NCBI GenBank assembly: GCA_023376005.1
Contig: CM042157.1
Span: 85,591,534 to 85,655,533 of the forward strand
Source: Doryteuthis pealeii
Taxonomy: Eukaryota; Mollusca; Cephalopoda; Myopsida; Loliginidae
DNA: 64,000 bases
Direction of reading: 5' to 3'
Within the stretch, counting starts at the first letter, position 1; every line of letters begins with the position of its first letter. A program made the position numbers and the translations under genes. Of the stretch, positions 12,065 through 21,710 are shown piece by piece. The notes beneath the pieces are model-generated. The model did not search any database and was not told the origin of the DNA. It saw only the letters and a program-made list of their open reading frames with translations.

Positions 12065-12690
12065 TGCTTTCTTGGATTTTATGGCATGTCAACTGTTGTT
12101 GGGTTATTCTATGCCGAAGATGTTTATCATCTTTATTATGGTATATTATTGCGATAATATGAAATCCATGTAGCTCTTTCTTTAGTTTGTTGGATTTTAC
12201 AGCATTTCAACCCTTGTTGGGTTACTTTATGCCAAAGATGTTTTGTCTTATGTATGTTTGGTTATTCAATATTTTTTTAAAAACATTTTTTTAAAACTCA
12301 TTTTCTTCTTTTAATTAACCCATAGATAGGACCCTAACAGGTACTACCACTCTGGGTCAGGGTGGACCTGGAAGTATTAGTGATGAAGAAGTACTCCACA
12401 TTCCCCAGAGCTCCAGAACTGGGATTTCACAATCAGATGGAATTTAATTTCATACCTAGGACACTAAGACCCTCAGCCACAACCTTCTTGCACATATTTG
12501 ATAAAACGGGTTGGAGCTTGCCATAAGGGTAATAGTGTTGGGAAAATCATATAGGTGCTAGGGCTTGATATAACCACCCGATTGATTAGAGAGGCGGCCT
12601 CTCAGATCACCTGTCTAGCCTAACCAAGGGCCAAAGGGGAGTGTTGCATGTCATGGGCTACTCAGCTACCATAGTTCCATCCCAAAGAAA
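12065..12690 (-). mobile_element. R600 element, old copy, with extra tail fragment
   Basis: A tail-only fragment (12065-12130) precedes a near-complete copy (12188-12690). Plus-strand hallmarks in order are TCAACCCTTGTTGGGTTA, CATAGATAGGACCCTAACAG, CATTCCCCAGAGCTCCAG and GGTGCTAGGGCTTGATATAA. Element sense is minus. Confidence 0.8.
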
Positions 12691-12978
12691 GGTTTAAATA
12701 TAAAAAAAAATGGTTTCTTATAAAAAGTGAGGGGGATCATTAAAATGTGGGGCTGAGACAATATTTTGCTCTGTCTGAAGATGCTGTAATGAGCTAAGCT
12801 TGTTGCTGTTAAAATGAATTATTACATAAATCAAATTTAAAATCTTTTCCTTGATTTATTCAGCTATATTGTTCTGTCCATTCACATGCTTGAAACAATG
12901 TACGTTGAGCTCTCACTATGTATGACCTGTATCATACAGAAGAACTCCATATGGAATGATCCTTAGCACAAGAATATA

Positions 12979-12990
12979 TATATATAATAT

Positions 12991-13021
<31 letters not shown>

Positions 13022-13031
13022 ATATATATAT
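12979..13031. repeat. (TA)n tract
   Basis: Interrupted TA dinucleotide run abutting the fold-back element at 13032-13440. Confidence 0.9.
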
Positions 13032-13440
13032 AAGTGTATTTTGGCAGCATTTTTTTTATACAAGTTCTGTTGAACTGACAGACAATTCTTGTCGGACAAG
13101 TTTTTGGTTGATCCGTTCAATTTCGGCCATCTTTCTGGTGTGTGTAAACTGTGTAATCCACCAAGTTTCAAAACGAGCGCTTTCGGCAATACAGTTTGCC
13201 ATCATCAGGTAGGAAACAATGGTATGGTTTCGTGTCTCTTATTTAAGAACGAGTAGTAGCAAGGAATTAGAAGTGGAGGTAATAACCATTGGTGAAGTGG
13301 AGGTTGTAGGAATGGTAGTGGTTCGAGCGTGCGTTGCAGTGGTGATTTTTTGTGGAAGGGGGCACAAGTTTGGAAGTTTATCATCTGTGTACAGTCAACA
13401 TAATTTGTATAAAAGAAAAAATGCTGCCAAAATACATTAT
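13032..13440. mobile_element. Fold-back element A between two (TA)n tracts
   Basis: The ends are inverted repeats of about 50 bp: GTATTTTGGCAGCATTTTTT on the left and its counterpart AAATGCTGCCAAAATAC on the right. (TA)n lies immediately outside both ends (12979-13031 and 13445-13486). The interior carries a hammerhead-like core on the minus strand (13150-13215). The ORFs inside reflect open sequence, not a protein family. No transposase or reverse transcriptase is present, so it would be non-autonomous. Confidence 0.6.
13150..13215 (-). ncRNA. Hammerhead-like ribozyme core (variant)
   Basis: Minus strand: CUGAUGA (13208-13202), one extra U, a 5-bp stem GGCAA/UUGCC, then GAAA (13184-13181). 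GUUUC upstream can pair with GAAAC downstream as stem I. The unpaired base between GA and stem II departs from the canonical fold, so self-cleavage is uncertain. Confidence 0.4.
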
Positions 13441-13444
13441 TTTA

Positions 13445-13450
13445 ATATAT

Positions 13451-13486
<36 letters not shown>
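13445..13486. repeat. (TA)n tract
   Basis: TA dinucleotide run on the right side of fold-back element A. Confidence 0.9.
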
Positions 13487-13491
13487 CATAC

Positions 13492-13893
13492 AGTAGGAGG
13501 AGTGACCTATTGTTAGCATCAGCCGGACAGCAAGAGAGTCTATTTGCTTTTTAATAGTGCTAGGGAGAGTGTTTTTGTGTCTGATTTGGAGTGTCATACT
13601 GTTATATAGTAAGATCACGTGAGTATTAGGAGGAGAGTCCGTCGTCTAAGTACTTCAAGTGAGTTCTGCACAGAGTAATCTGTGTGTTCTTAAATAGTGG
13701 TTAGAACCATCGCCACTGTTGAGGTACGGGGGAGATGGGTGATTCCATTATATCACATACCTACATCAGCTCCCTAATTTACTGCATTGATCCAAGTTGT
13801 GTTACTCATGTGCTGAGTTGATGGGGGCCAGTATTGAACCCAGAACCTTGTGGCTCCTATACAGATGCTCTACCAGCTGAGCTAAACAGATTG
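13492..13893 (-). mobile_element. tRNA-derived SINE S1, split by ~180 bp
   Basis: Minus-strand S1: the head complement (TCTACCAGCTGAGCTAAAC) lies at the right end and the tail near 13495. Unrelated sequence from about 13575 to 13755 separates the two halves of the body. The inserted piece shows no recognisable termini. Confidence 0.7.
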
Positions 13894-14444
13894 TCTTTCG
13901 TGAAAACAACACAATTCACAAACTAAAAAAATAAATTTTATTTTCATCGTAAGCTGTAATCCAAACCATAACCTCTTACTTGGCATATGTAGGTACGAGT
14001 ATGTGTGTGTCTGTACGACATTCTACACACTGAGAGATCCTTTGCCGGGATTACACTTGTCAATTTCATTTTCTATAAGAAAAAGTATCGAATTTTATGT
14101 GATACATGCGTTGTAAGTGCCTTCAAGTAAAAATTTAATATATAATATATATATATATTCTATATCTAAGTGTATTGTAATATAAACCTTATTGTAAGGG
14201 ATGTTACTGGCTAGCACATCCCCTACCTAAGCTGAGCTATTAGTGCCAGTCTTGTATTGTTTCTTTTTTTGTTGATTTTTATCAATGTTTTTCGCTCATA
14301 TTTGTCTTGTGACTGATTTGGCTCAGTTATATATATATATATGTTGAAAAAATAAATAAACGAAAGAAAGTATAGAATGGATAAAATAGGATATTTTAAT
14401 CAATTTTACTTACACGTGTTTCGGTCAGGAGTTTATCCATGTGT
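13894..14444. other. No gene; decayed hammerhead-like remnant near 14408
   Basis: Short TA tracts occur at 14138-14156 and 14330-14343. On the minus strand CUGACCGAAAC followed by ACGUGUA (about 14408-14428) resembles a hammerhead with stem II deleted but stem III and the UA cleavage site kept. Confidence 0.35.
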
Positions 14445-14969
14445 ACATTATTCAAACTATTATTATTTTTGAATAACCAAATGAAATGAAATAATAATAG
14501 AAAAAATGTAGAAATGTTCCGCACACACAGAAAATTCGACCTTCATCAGAGTGAATCCTTATTTGAAATGAAATTCATTGGAAAAAGCGGAGAATTTTTG
14601 AAATGTTCGAAAAAAAGAACTTTTTAAAAAAATTCACGATCAGACGCTGTGGAGAAAGACAGTTAATGACGTCATGTCGCATGTGAACAGATTTTGACGC
14701 GGAGAGAAGTTTTCTGGAATTCTAAATTTTCAAAGCATGAGGGATTTTATTTATTTATTTATTTTTTTAAATAGAAATTATACGTATGTGTGATATGTTT
14801 GTGGTTAATTTATTAATTTGAATTAAACAAACAATGAATTTCATTTCAAATAAGGATTTACTCTGATGAAGGTCGATTTTTCTTTGTGTGTAGAACATTT
14901 CAACATTTTTTCTATTATTATTATTTCATTTCATTTGGTTATTTAAAAATAATAAGTTTGAATAATGTA
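14445..14969. mobile_element. Fold-back element B, ~137-bp arms
   Basis: The left arm 14445-14579 and right arm 14833-14969 are inverted copies with few differences, separated by about 252 bp. Each arm contains CTCTGATGAAGGTCGA, but no stem II and GAAA follow, so a hammerhead is not supported here. No coding capacity. Confidence 0.7.
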
Positions 14970-15230
14970 AATATATAAAGAAGATGACTTACCGGGGAAT
15001 AGAATATTGAATTAATTGCAACATCGATGGTCGATACAAATATTCACCGAATAAGTCAGGGTTATAAAGAATATATACAGTGAAACTGTTTTCAATGTCT
15101 CTTGTGACGTAATGGTTAGCAAGGTAGACTGGTAAATCATGATTAGTAACTTTGAGCCTCATTGGGCGCCCATACATTATATTCATTATAATTAACCCTG
15201 ATGATCCTTTTTTGGTGAACCTTAAGTAGG

Positions 15231-15271
<41 letters not shown>

Positions 15272-15272
15272 T
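15231..15272. repeat. (TA)n tract
   Basis: TA run. The following 15300-15700 is T-rich low complexity, and the Phe-rich ORF at 15398-15658 is an artefact of it. Confidence 0.9.
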
Positions 15273-15704
15273 AATAATTTGAAGGCAATTACAATGCGTA
15301 TAAAACTAAAAACAAAAAGATGTTGTTTTTTTGTCTTATCGATTTCAAAGAAAACTTTATCTTCAGAGACAAATATCAGAAATGAACGTGCTTAAGTTTG
15401 TTTTTTTTTGCTGGTGATACATTTTTTTTTCTTTTTTCTTCTTTTTTTTTTCTTTTTCTTCTTTTTTTTTTTTCTCTTCTTTTTTTTTCTTTCTCCTCCC
15501 TTCCCCTTCTTTATGTTATGAATGAAATGGCGAATAACTGTAATTTCTTTTCCTTTTTTTTTTTAAAATATTTTTTGATAAATATAACTATTATATATAT
15601 ATGTGGTCAAGAATGTTTTTTAAACATTGGACTTCAGTCACAGGAGGAGGTGCTGTAACTTCAGAAAAACTATATTATAGTCTTCTGAGACTGAAATGTC
15701 AATA

Positions 15705-15805
15705 ATATATATATATATATATATAATATATAATGAAAAGGGTTAAGGGTTTGCCATAAGAGCAATACATTTGGGACAAATATGTAGGTGCTAGGACTTG
15801 TTTTC
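15705..15805 (-). mobile_element. (TA)n plus short R600 fragment
   Basis: A TA run (15705-15733) is followed by about 70 bp of R600 middle (TTTGCCATAAGAGCAATAC, GTAGGTGCTAGGACTTG). Confidence 0.6.
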
Positions 15806-16136
15806 TTTGAGTTTATAGAAAGACCAATAGTTCTTGTCTATGGCTAAAAATCTTCTCAGCTAGATTCCGAACTTGCGTGCATTAGAAAGGGATTGGAATG
15901 GGTGGAAGGGTTTATCATGAATTAATGTAGGTGTTAACAAGAAAGTATTGTGAGATTATTACTTAAAAGTGTTTTGTTAGTGGTCAAGCCTATGTAGAAG
16001 GATTTTAAATGTTTATTTTTAAAAACATTTTCTTCCCTACTATGAATGGCTTGTGAAATACAATCAACCATCTATAATGAATTAAGGTTTGCTTTGTAAA
16101 CATTTTGAAACTTTAAAAGAAATAAAGATTTATTTT

Positions 16137-17290
16137 CGCTGGTTGGGTGGGTTTACGGCATGTCAACAAATTGGGTTATTTTATCTTGAAGACGTTTTCG
16201 TTTTATTCATTCTTGATGGGTACTCATTTATTTTAAAACTCAATTTTTAAAAAACATTTAAAAAAAAAAATCATTTCTTTTCTATTTAACCTATAGATGG
16301 GATACTAATAGGTACTACCACTCTGGGTCAGAGTAGACCTAGGAACAATGGTGATAAAGGGGCACTCCACATTCCCCAGAGCTCCAGAATTGGAACTTCA
16401 CCATCAGATAGAGTTTAATGTCATACCCAGGACATTAAGACCCTCGAAGTGGATCAATGGTGATGAAAGGGCACTCCACAGTCCCCAGAGCTCCAGAATT
16501 GGATCAGATAGAGTTTAATGTCATACCAGGACTAAGGTGGATCAGGGGTATTCCACATTCCCCAGAGCTCCAGAATTGGAACTTCACCATCAGATAGAGT
16601 TTAATGTCATACCCAGGACATTAAGACCCTCGAAGTGGATCTGGAAGTAATGGTGATGAAAGGGCACTCCACAGTCCCCAGAGCTCCAGAATTGGAACTT
16701 CACCATCAGATAGAGTTTAATGTCATACCCAGGACATTAAGACCCTCAAAGTGGATCTGGGAGTAATGGTGATGAAAGGGGTATTCCACATTCCCCAGAG
16801 CTCCAGAATTGGAACTTCACCATCAGATAGAGTTTAATGTCATACCCAGGACATTAAGATCCTCAAAGTGGATCTGGGAGTAATGGTGATGAAAGGGTAC
16901 TCCACATTCCCCAGAGCTCCAGAATTGGAACTTCACCATCAGATAGAGTTTAATATCATAACCAGACATTAAGATCCTCAAAGTGGATCTGGGAGTAATG
17001 GTGATGAAAGGGGTACTCCACATTCCCCAGAGCTCCAGAATTGGAACTTCACCATCAGATAGAGTTTAATGTCATACCCAGGACATTAAGACCCTCGAAG
17101 TGGATCTGGAAGTAATGGTGATGAAAGGGGCACTCCACAGTCCCCAGAGCTCCTGAATTGGAACTTCATCATCAGATAGAATTTAACGTCATACCCAAAA
17201 ACATAAGACCCTTAGTCACCGTCTTCTAGCATATATATGATAAAAAGCATTGGGGCTTGCCATAAGAGCAATTGAGTTGGGACAATCAGG
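16137..17290 (-). mobile_element. R600 copy with internal tandem expansion
   Basis: The tail starts at 16137 (TTTACGGCATGTCAAC). The element's middle is then repeated about eight times (roughly 16314-17160, unit ~117 bp, each with CATTCCCCAGAGCTCCAGAA or a CAGTCCCC variant). It ends in the head-proximal GGGGCTTGCCATAAGAGC. A single R600 was evidently expanded after insertion by unequal exchange or slippage. Confidence 0.85.
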
Positions 17291-17293
17291 TTG

Positions 17294-17299
<6 letters not shown>

Positions 17300-17369
<70 letters not shown>
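17300..17369. repeat. (TA)n/(TG)n tract
   Basis: Mixed TG and TA dinucleotides turning into a pure TA run. Confidence 0.9.
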
Positions 17370-17372
<3 letters not shown>

Positions 17373-17377
17373 CATTC

Positions 17378-17600
17378 CCAGTTGATTTTTTATTTGAGGT
17401 TATTGTTGTTTAATCAGATTAGTTATATAGAGCTGTGTAAATGGAGTTCAGAACTGTTTGAATTATTAATATCCCCAGTGGTTCAAAAGTTATGAGAATT
17501 TAAAGCCCCGAAATTGGGGGTACAAATGTGGACATGATTTTGTTTCAAAAATATGTCAAATCATGGACCATTAAAAAAAAAAAAGAAACTCAGTGATTTC
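17378..17600. repeat. Dispersed ~200-bp repeat, copy 1
   Basis: Shares TTAGTTATATAGAGCTGTGT, CCCCAGTGGTTCAAAAG and GTGGACATGATTTTGTT with 33714-33945. The second copy lies directly beside a LINE-coding remnant, so both may be LINE-derived. Confidence 0.65.
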
Positions 17601-18508
17601 TTCACCATTTCTTTATTTTTGGAGCAATTTTGATAGAATTTGGTATTCCTATGTAAAATTATATGTTCTTTCTGATTATGCACTCAAATTGTATGAATCT
17701 CTATGCTTTAACCCATTATTTAGAGAATAAATGATACAGATAGCAGTGATTTTTTTTTTTTTTAAAGTTTAACACCCAATTATTCAACATTTTCATTATA
17801 ATACTGCATGTATATACATGTATAGTATTAATTCAAATAAATAACATCCCTTTGAAGAAAAATAAAACATTTATTGCATAAACACAGACATAAAATGAGG
17901 GTTCAGTTTATTTTATGGTAGGAATTTACAAGGAAAAAGTTAAAGATTACTGACTTTAAAACAGCTAAAAAAAAGTTCAGAAAAAAAAATAGTAATTTCG
18001 TTGTTGCAGAAATTTCCATAAAATACGATATATATATAGTTCCTGTTTAATATAAAGTGAGAGTTAAGTTAAAATGAGTGAATAATTTGTGTGTCCATCC
18101 TAGAATAATGAGTAGTGCGTTAATCTTGAAATCTATTATGCTAGTTAAGTTAGTCTGGTATTTGATTGTAATTTGCTACTGAGATGGTCGGGAAATAGAG
18201 TATACCATTTAAGAAATTAACCCTACCTCAGATGTTTTTTTTTTTTTTTAATTGCTGTTTGTGGGTTTGTTTTGTTGGAGGGGTGCAGCAAGTGTGACGT
18301 CAAGATTGGGGGGAAATTCTACGCTGCTAAATTAGAATAGAAAATCTTGGTATTTTTGTTTGTTGTGTAATTATTTTTGGAACTGGTGCATGGAAAATGG
18401 GCAAGGAATTTATGGCTCATTCTTTCTTCATTGCATAATTCTTTTCTAACAAAATTGGTTCCGCTTTGTATATTTTACCATTTTTGTATTTTTTTTTTTT
18501 AGAAGATA
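17601..18508. other. No gene recognised
   Basis: AT-rich with homopolymers. No repeat family or ORF supported. Confidence 0.5.
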
Positions 18509-18521
18509 GGATTGATTTTGT

Positions 18522-19113
18522 TTGGTTTGGTTTGCTTTGGTTTACGGCATATCAACCTCTGTGGGTCATTTAATGCCGATAAAGTTTTGAAATAAATCAA
18601 TTCTTAATGGATAATACAATTTTTTTTATAAATACATTTTTCTATTTAACCCATAGATGGGACCCTAACAGGTACTACCACTCCGGGTTAGAGTGGACCA
18701 GGGAGCAATGGTGATGAAGGGGTGCTCCACATTCCCCAAAACTGGAACCTCACCATCAGATAGAGTTTAACGTGATTCCCAGGACATGTAGACCCTCAGC
18801 CACCGCCTTCTAGCACCCATATGATAAACAGGGGTTGGGGCTTGCCATAAGGGCAATAGGGTTGGGAAAATCATATAGGTGCTAGGGCTTGACGTGACCA
18901 GCCGATTGATCAGAGGGGGCCTCTTCGACCGCCCGTCTAGCCTAAGATAGGGCCAAAGTGGAGTATTGCAAGTCATGAACTGCTCATCCACCTGGGCTCT
19001 ATCCTTAAGCATCACGGGTCGCCACCCACGGCCAACAGGTGTCCCCATTGGGGGAGTCTTACCCCTCTGCAGAGGTGCAGTCGGTGCATTCTAACGCCCC
19101 AGCTAACAGGGCG
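18522..19113 (-). mobile_element. Full-length R600, 13-bp target duplication
   Basis: GGATTGATTTTGT occurs exactly at 18509-18521 and 19114-19126 and brackets a 592-bp element. On the minus strand it begins GCCCTGTTAGCTGGGGCG and ends in the GGCATTAAATGACCC..GATATGCC hairpin and (AAACC)n. Precise TSDs plus a simple-repeat tail indicate target-primed retroposition. The 93-codon minus ORF at 18767-19048 recurs in other copies but is not a known protein. Confidence 0.9.
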
Positions 19114-19116
19114 GGA

Positions 19117-19706
19117 TTGATTTTGTGTTGTTTGACTAAAATATTTAAAAATTTATTTTTTATTTTTTGAAGTCTTAATATTTCAAGAACCAAAAACAAA
19201 AAATATTCTTTAATACTTTTAAGATAATCTATCATTTTCAATTTTAAATCAATAAATGGTATTAAGCAATGTTATTCATTTTTAATGTAACTTTAGAAAA
19301 GATATAAACATCCACTTTTGAAATTATATATACTAGCAGAATAAAAAAATGTAAAAATAGATTTTTGAAACATATTGCCTGAGGGGTGGGAGTTAAAAAA
19401 TCAATGTCAGCGAGTTTATACCCTAAGTAAATAAAATCATCAAATTCATTAAAGATTAAAAAATAAGACAATTTGAAATGTAAACTTTAAATATGTATTC
19501 AAATAAAACAAACTATATATAGATATATAATACCAGTCATGTATTTATTAAAACTTGTTTTAAAAAACAAGGAGGACTGTATAATGTTGCATGTTCAAAT
19601 TTTGAGTGTATTTATTCTATGTTATGACGATTTTGGGTAATGTGACGTAAGCAGTGACATAGTTTTTGTTACAGACAAAAACCAGAAGCGAATCTCGATT
19701 ATTAAT
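19117..19706. other. No gene recognised
   Basis: Very AT-rich; minus-strand ORFs of 60-69 codons have no recognisable features. Confidence 0.5.

Positions 19707-19740
<34 letters not shown>
19707..19740. repeat. (TA)n tract
   Basis: TA run immediately left of the hammerhead-bearing sequence. Confidence 0.9.
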
Positions 19741-19742
<2 letters not shown>

Positions 19743-19757
19743 TTAAGAATGGAAATG

Positions 19758-19800
19758 AGTAACCTACTCGAGTTTCATCAATAGATTCGTCAGGGTTACT
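19758..19800 (-). ncRNA. Hammerhead ribozyme, complete canonical secondary structure
   Basis: Minus strand, 5' to 3': AGUAACC (stem I), CUGACGA (core), AUC-UAUU-GAU (stem II, 3 bp), GAAA (core), C-UCGA-G (minimal stem III), UA (cleavage after A at 19765), GGUUACU (stem I, 7 perfect pairs with the first segment). All invariant hammerhead positions are present, N7 being C. Such minimal-stem-III motifs are known in Penelope-like elements and retrozymes of animals. It lies 18 bp from a (TA)n tract like the fold-back elements around it, but no second copy or reverse transcriptase was seen nearby. Activity is inferred, not shown. Confidence 0.7.
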
Positions 19801-20212
19801 TTTAAATTAATCGAGTTTACGATTAATCTTTGGTGTTATAAACATGCCCGTTGGAATGGGACTTAAATTCAGTAGAGGAACGCTTGTTTACATTTTCGTA
19901 GATCAGGAACGGTTTTTGATTATTGAATTAAAAATTTGAATTAATTTATGGGAATTATTTTTTCAATTATTATTTAATAAAAGATATGTTATGGGTCGTA
20001 TTAATAGTTAAAAGTTGAAAATTTAAAATTATTTAATAACTAGTTTAATTTGGTTTGAGAGTATTTAAAAAATACAGGTTGTGTATGTTACGATAATAAA
20101 AATAAAAATAAAAATAAAAGTGGAAAATAAAAAATAAAAAATAAAAAATAATAAATAATAAAGTGAAAATAAAGGTGAAAAAATATGTTAAAATTTAAAA
20201 TTAAAAAAATTT
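19801..20212. other. Sequence upstream (minus strand) of the ribozyme; no gene
   Basis: Bounded by (TA)n at 19707-19740 and about 20213-20234. It contains (AAAAT)n-like low complexity near 20097-20170. It may belong to the same element as the ribozyme, but the ends are not defined. Confidence 0.35.

Positions 20213-20250
<38 letters not shown>
20213..20250. repeat. (TA)n-(GA)n tract
   Basis: TA run passing into GAGAGA, next to fold-back element D. Confidence 0.9.
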
Positions 20251-20268
20251 ATTTAGAAGATTTAGAGT

Positions 20269-20461
20269 AAAAACATAATAGTTTATTTCAGAAGACTTTG
20301 AGGTATGTAGATTCTCCAAGTAACTATCATCAGATGCTACTATGTTGAAGCATTTTATTATTCGAAATGATAAAAATATTCTTAAAATGTTAGCATCTGA
20401 TGATAGTTACATGGGGAATCTACATACCCCAAAGTCTTCTGAAATAAACTATTATGTTTTT
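20269..20461. mobile_element. Fold-back element D, ~72-bp arms
   Basis: The left arm 20269-20340 and right arm 20389-20461 are inverted copies around a ~48-bp loop. Each arm holds CATCTGATGATAGTTAC, but GAAA does not follow a stem II, so no hammerhead is called. A TA-GA tract lies on the left and a TA tract about 130 bp to the right. Confidence 0.7.
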
Positions 20462-20586
20462 AATCTAAATCATTTTTTTTTTCCAAATATATTTTTGCTC
20501 TGTGACACTAGAACTAAGGGGCAACATCAGTTACGACTATTTTAAATTATCATATTGCAAGGGAGATTTCATCACTCACTCATTGG

Positions 20587-20587
<1 letters not shown>

Positions 20588-20624
<37 letters not shown>
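20588..20624. repeat. (TA)n tract
   Basis: TA run abutting the left arm of fold-back element E. Confidence 0.95.
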
Positions 20625-20628
<4 letters not shown>

Positions 20629-20696
20629 TAAGAAAAGGTGGAATGAAAACATCACACAATGCTGTTAAAGAAGAAAACAATTTATAATATAATCAT

Positions 20697-20748
20697 AGCT
20701 GATACTGATCAATATTTCGATTTTACAAAAATCATCATCAGAGCTCAT
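20697..20748 (-). ncRNA. Hammerhead-like core in left arm of element E
   Basis: Minus strand: GAGCU, CUGAUGA, extra U, GAUUUU-UGU-AAAAUC (6-bp stem II), GAAA, stem III, UC, then AGCU, which pairs with the 5' AGCU as stem I. The extra base before stem II is non-canonical. Confidence 0.45.
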
Positions 20749-21042
20749 TCACTCCCGTAGTTGTTTGGGTCGGAGAGGAAAGTCAAAATGAGTTTACAAA
20801 ACAAAAAAACCTTAATACTGCAAAAAACGAAAGACGTTACAATATTCACCAACGTGGGCATTTCGCGCCATATATATGTCGGTCATGTCTCATGTATATC
20901 TTTTGTCAACAAATGTAGCGAATTTTTTGAGAAGGGGATGGGTGTTAAGAAATGTGACGTTTTTTTTGCAGTATTAAGGTTTTTTTGTTTTGTAAACTCA
21001 TTTTGACTTTCCTCTCCGACCCAAACAACTACGGGAGTGAAT

Positions 21043-21095
21043 GACTCTGATGATGATTTTTGTAAAATCGAAATATTGATCAATATCAGCTATGA
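21043..21095 (+). ncRNA. Hammerhead-like core in right arm of element E
   Basis: CUGAUGA (21047-21053), U, GAUUUU-UGU-AAAAUC (21055-21069), GAAA (21070-21073), a perfect 5-bp stem III with GAUC loop (21073-21086), C at 21087 as the cleavage base. Stem I has a mismatch relative to the left arm. Confidence 0.45.
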
Positions 21096-21251
21096 TTATA
21101 TTATAAATTGTTTTCTTCTTTAACAGCATTGTGTGATGTTTTCATTCCACCTTTTCTTACTCATATTGTCGGATTCATTTCCTTTCTTTTAACTTATATA
21201 TATATATATATAATACAAGATTAAAGAGTGCAACTCTGGGTGTTATAGATA

Positions 21252-21298
21252 AGGAATAGGGTTGGGAAAATCATATAGGTGCTAGGGCTTGACGTGAC
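21252..21298 (-). mobile_element. R600 fragment
   Basis: About 47 bp of R600 (ATCATATAGGTGCTAGGGC, TTGACGTGACC), cut off where Helitron sequence starts. Confidence 0.7.
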
Positions 21299-21440
21299 CC
21301 GGAGGGTGCATATTCTTGCTAGTCTTATTATAATGGAGATTGTGTGCTTGTCTGTCTGTAACCGAAACTATATTACTACTCAATTCATAGTTCCCTTAGT
21401 TATTTACATCACATTCTCCATGATTTTATTTTTATTTAAA
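21297..21440 (+). mobile_element. Helitron terminus joined head-to-tail to a second Helitron 5' end
   Basis: A 3' terminus (CCCGGAGGGTGCA, spacer, CTAG at 21319-21322) is followed with no intervening base by the family's 5' end TCTTATTATAATGG (21323). The second copy is cut off at about 21440 by an S1 head. CTRR ends preceded by a hairpin and TC starts are the Helitron hallmarks. Confidence 0.8.
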
Positions 21441-21443
21441 CCT

Positions 21444-21480
21444 CGCCGAACGCTCTACCAACTGAGCTAACCCGGCCCCT
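21444..21480 (-). mobile_element. S1 SINE head only
   Basis: Minus strand GGGGCCGGGTTAGCTCAG, TTGGTAGAGCG and TTCGGC: a clean tRNA-like 5' head without body or B box, fused to the truncated Helitron. Confidence 0.7.
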
Positions 21481-21710
21481 GTTCTTTTGAGTAATTTTGC
21501 TTTCATGAACTGCTGGCCACCCTTGTTCGTTATCTTCAACTTATCTCTATCTAGGATAGGGTTTTTATGATTTCGTTAAGTTTTTGCTGGAAAATGAGGA
21601 GCATGAATATTTTGGTCCTAAAAGATAACTTATCAGTTTACAAGTTCACTGACTCTTGACGGCTACATTTGAGAAGGAAAAAAAAAAAAAAGAAAATGAA
21701 TTAAGTATTA

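Larger units (their letters stand above)
20625..21165. mobile_element. Fold-back element E, ~213-bp near-identical arms
   Basis: The left arm 20625-20838 and right arm 20953-21165 are inverted copies with only scattered differences, around a ~114-bp spacer. (TA)n tracts lie outside both ends (20588-20624; 21196-21212). Each arm carries a hammerhead-like core oriented outward. The ORFs 20761-21006 and 20883-21083 are the two strands of this palindrome and not genes. High arm similarity suggests a recent or conversion-maintained element. Confidence 0.8.

Noticed and set aside
14845..14880. Hammerhead in the arms of element B (CTGATGAAGGTCGA)
   Set aside because: No stem II and no GAAA at the required position in either arm.
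20395..20450. Hammerhead in element D (CTGATGATAGTTAC)
   Set aside because: The stem GGGG..CCCC is displaced and is not followed by GAAA.
20761..21083. Opposing ORFs of 81 and 66 codons
   Set aside because: They are the two strands of the inverted repeat of element E.
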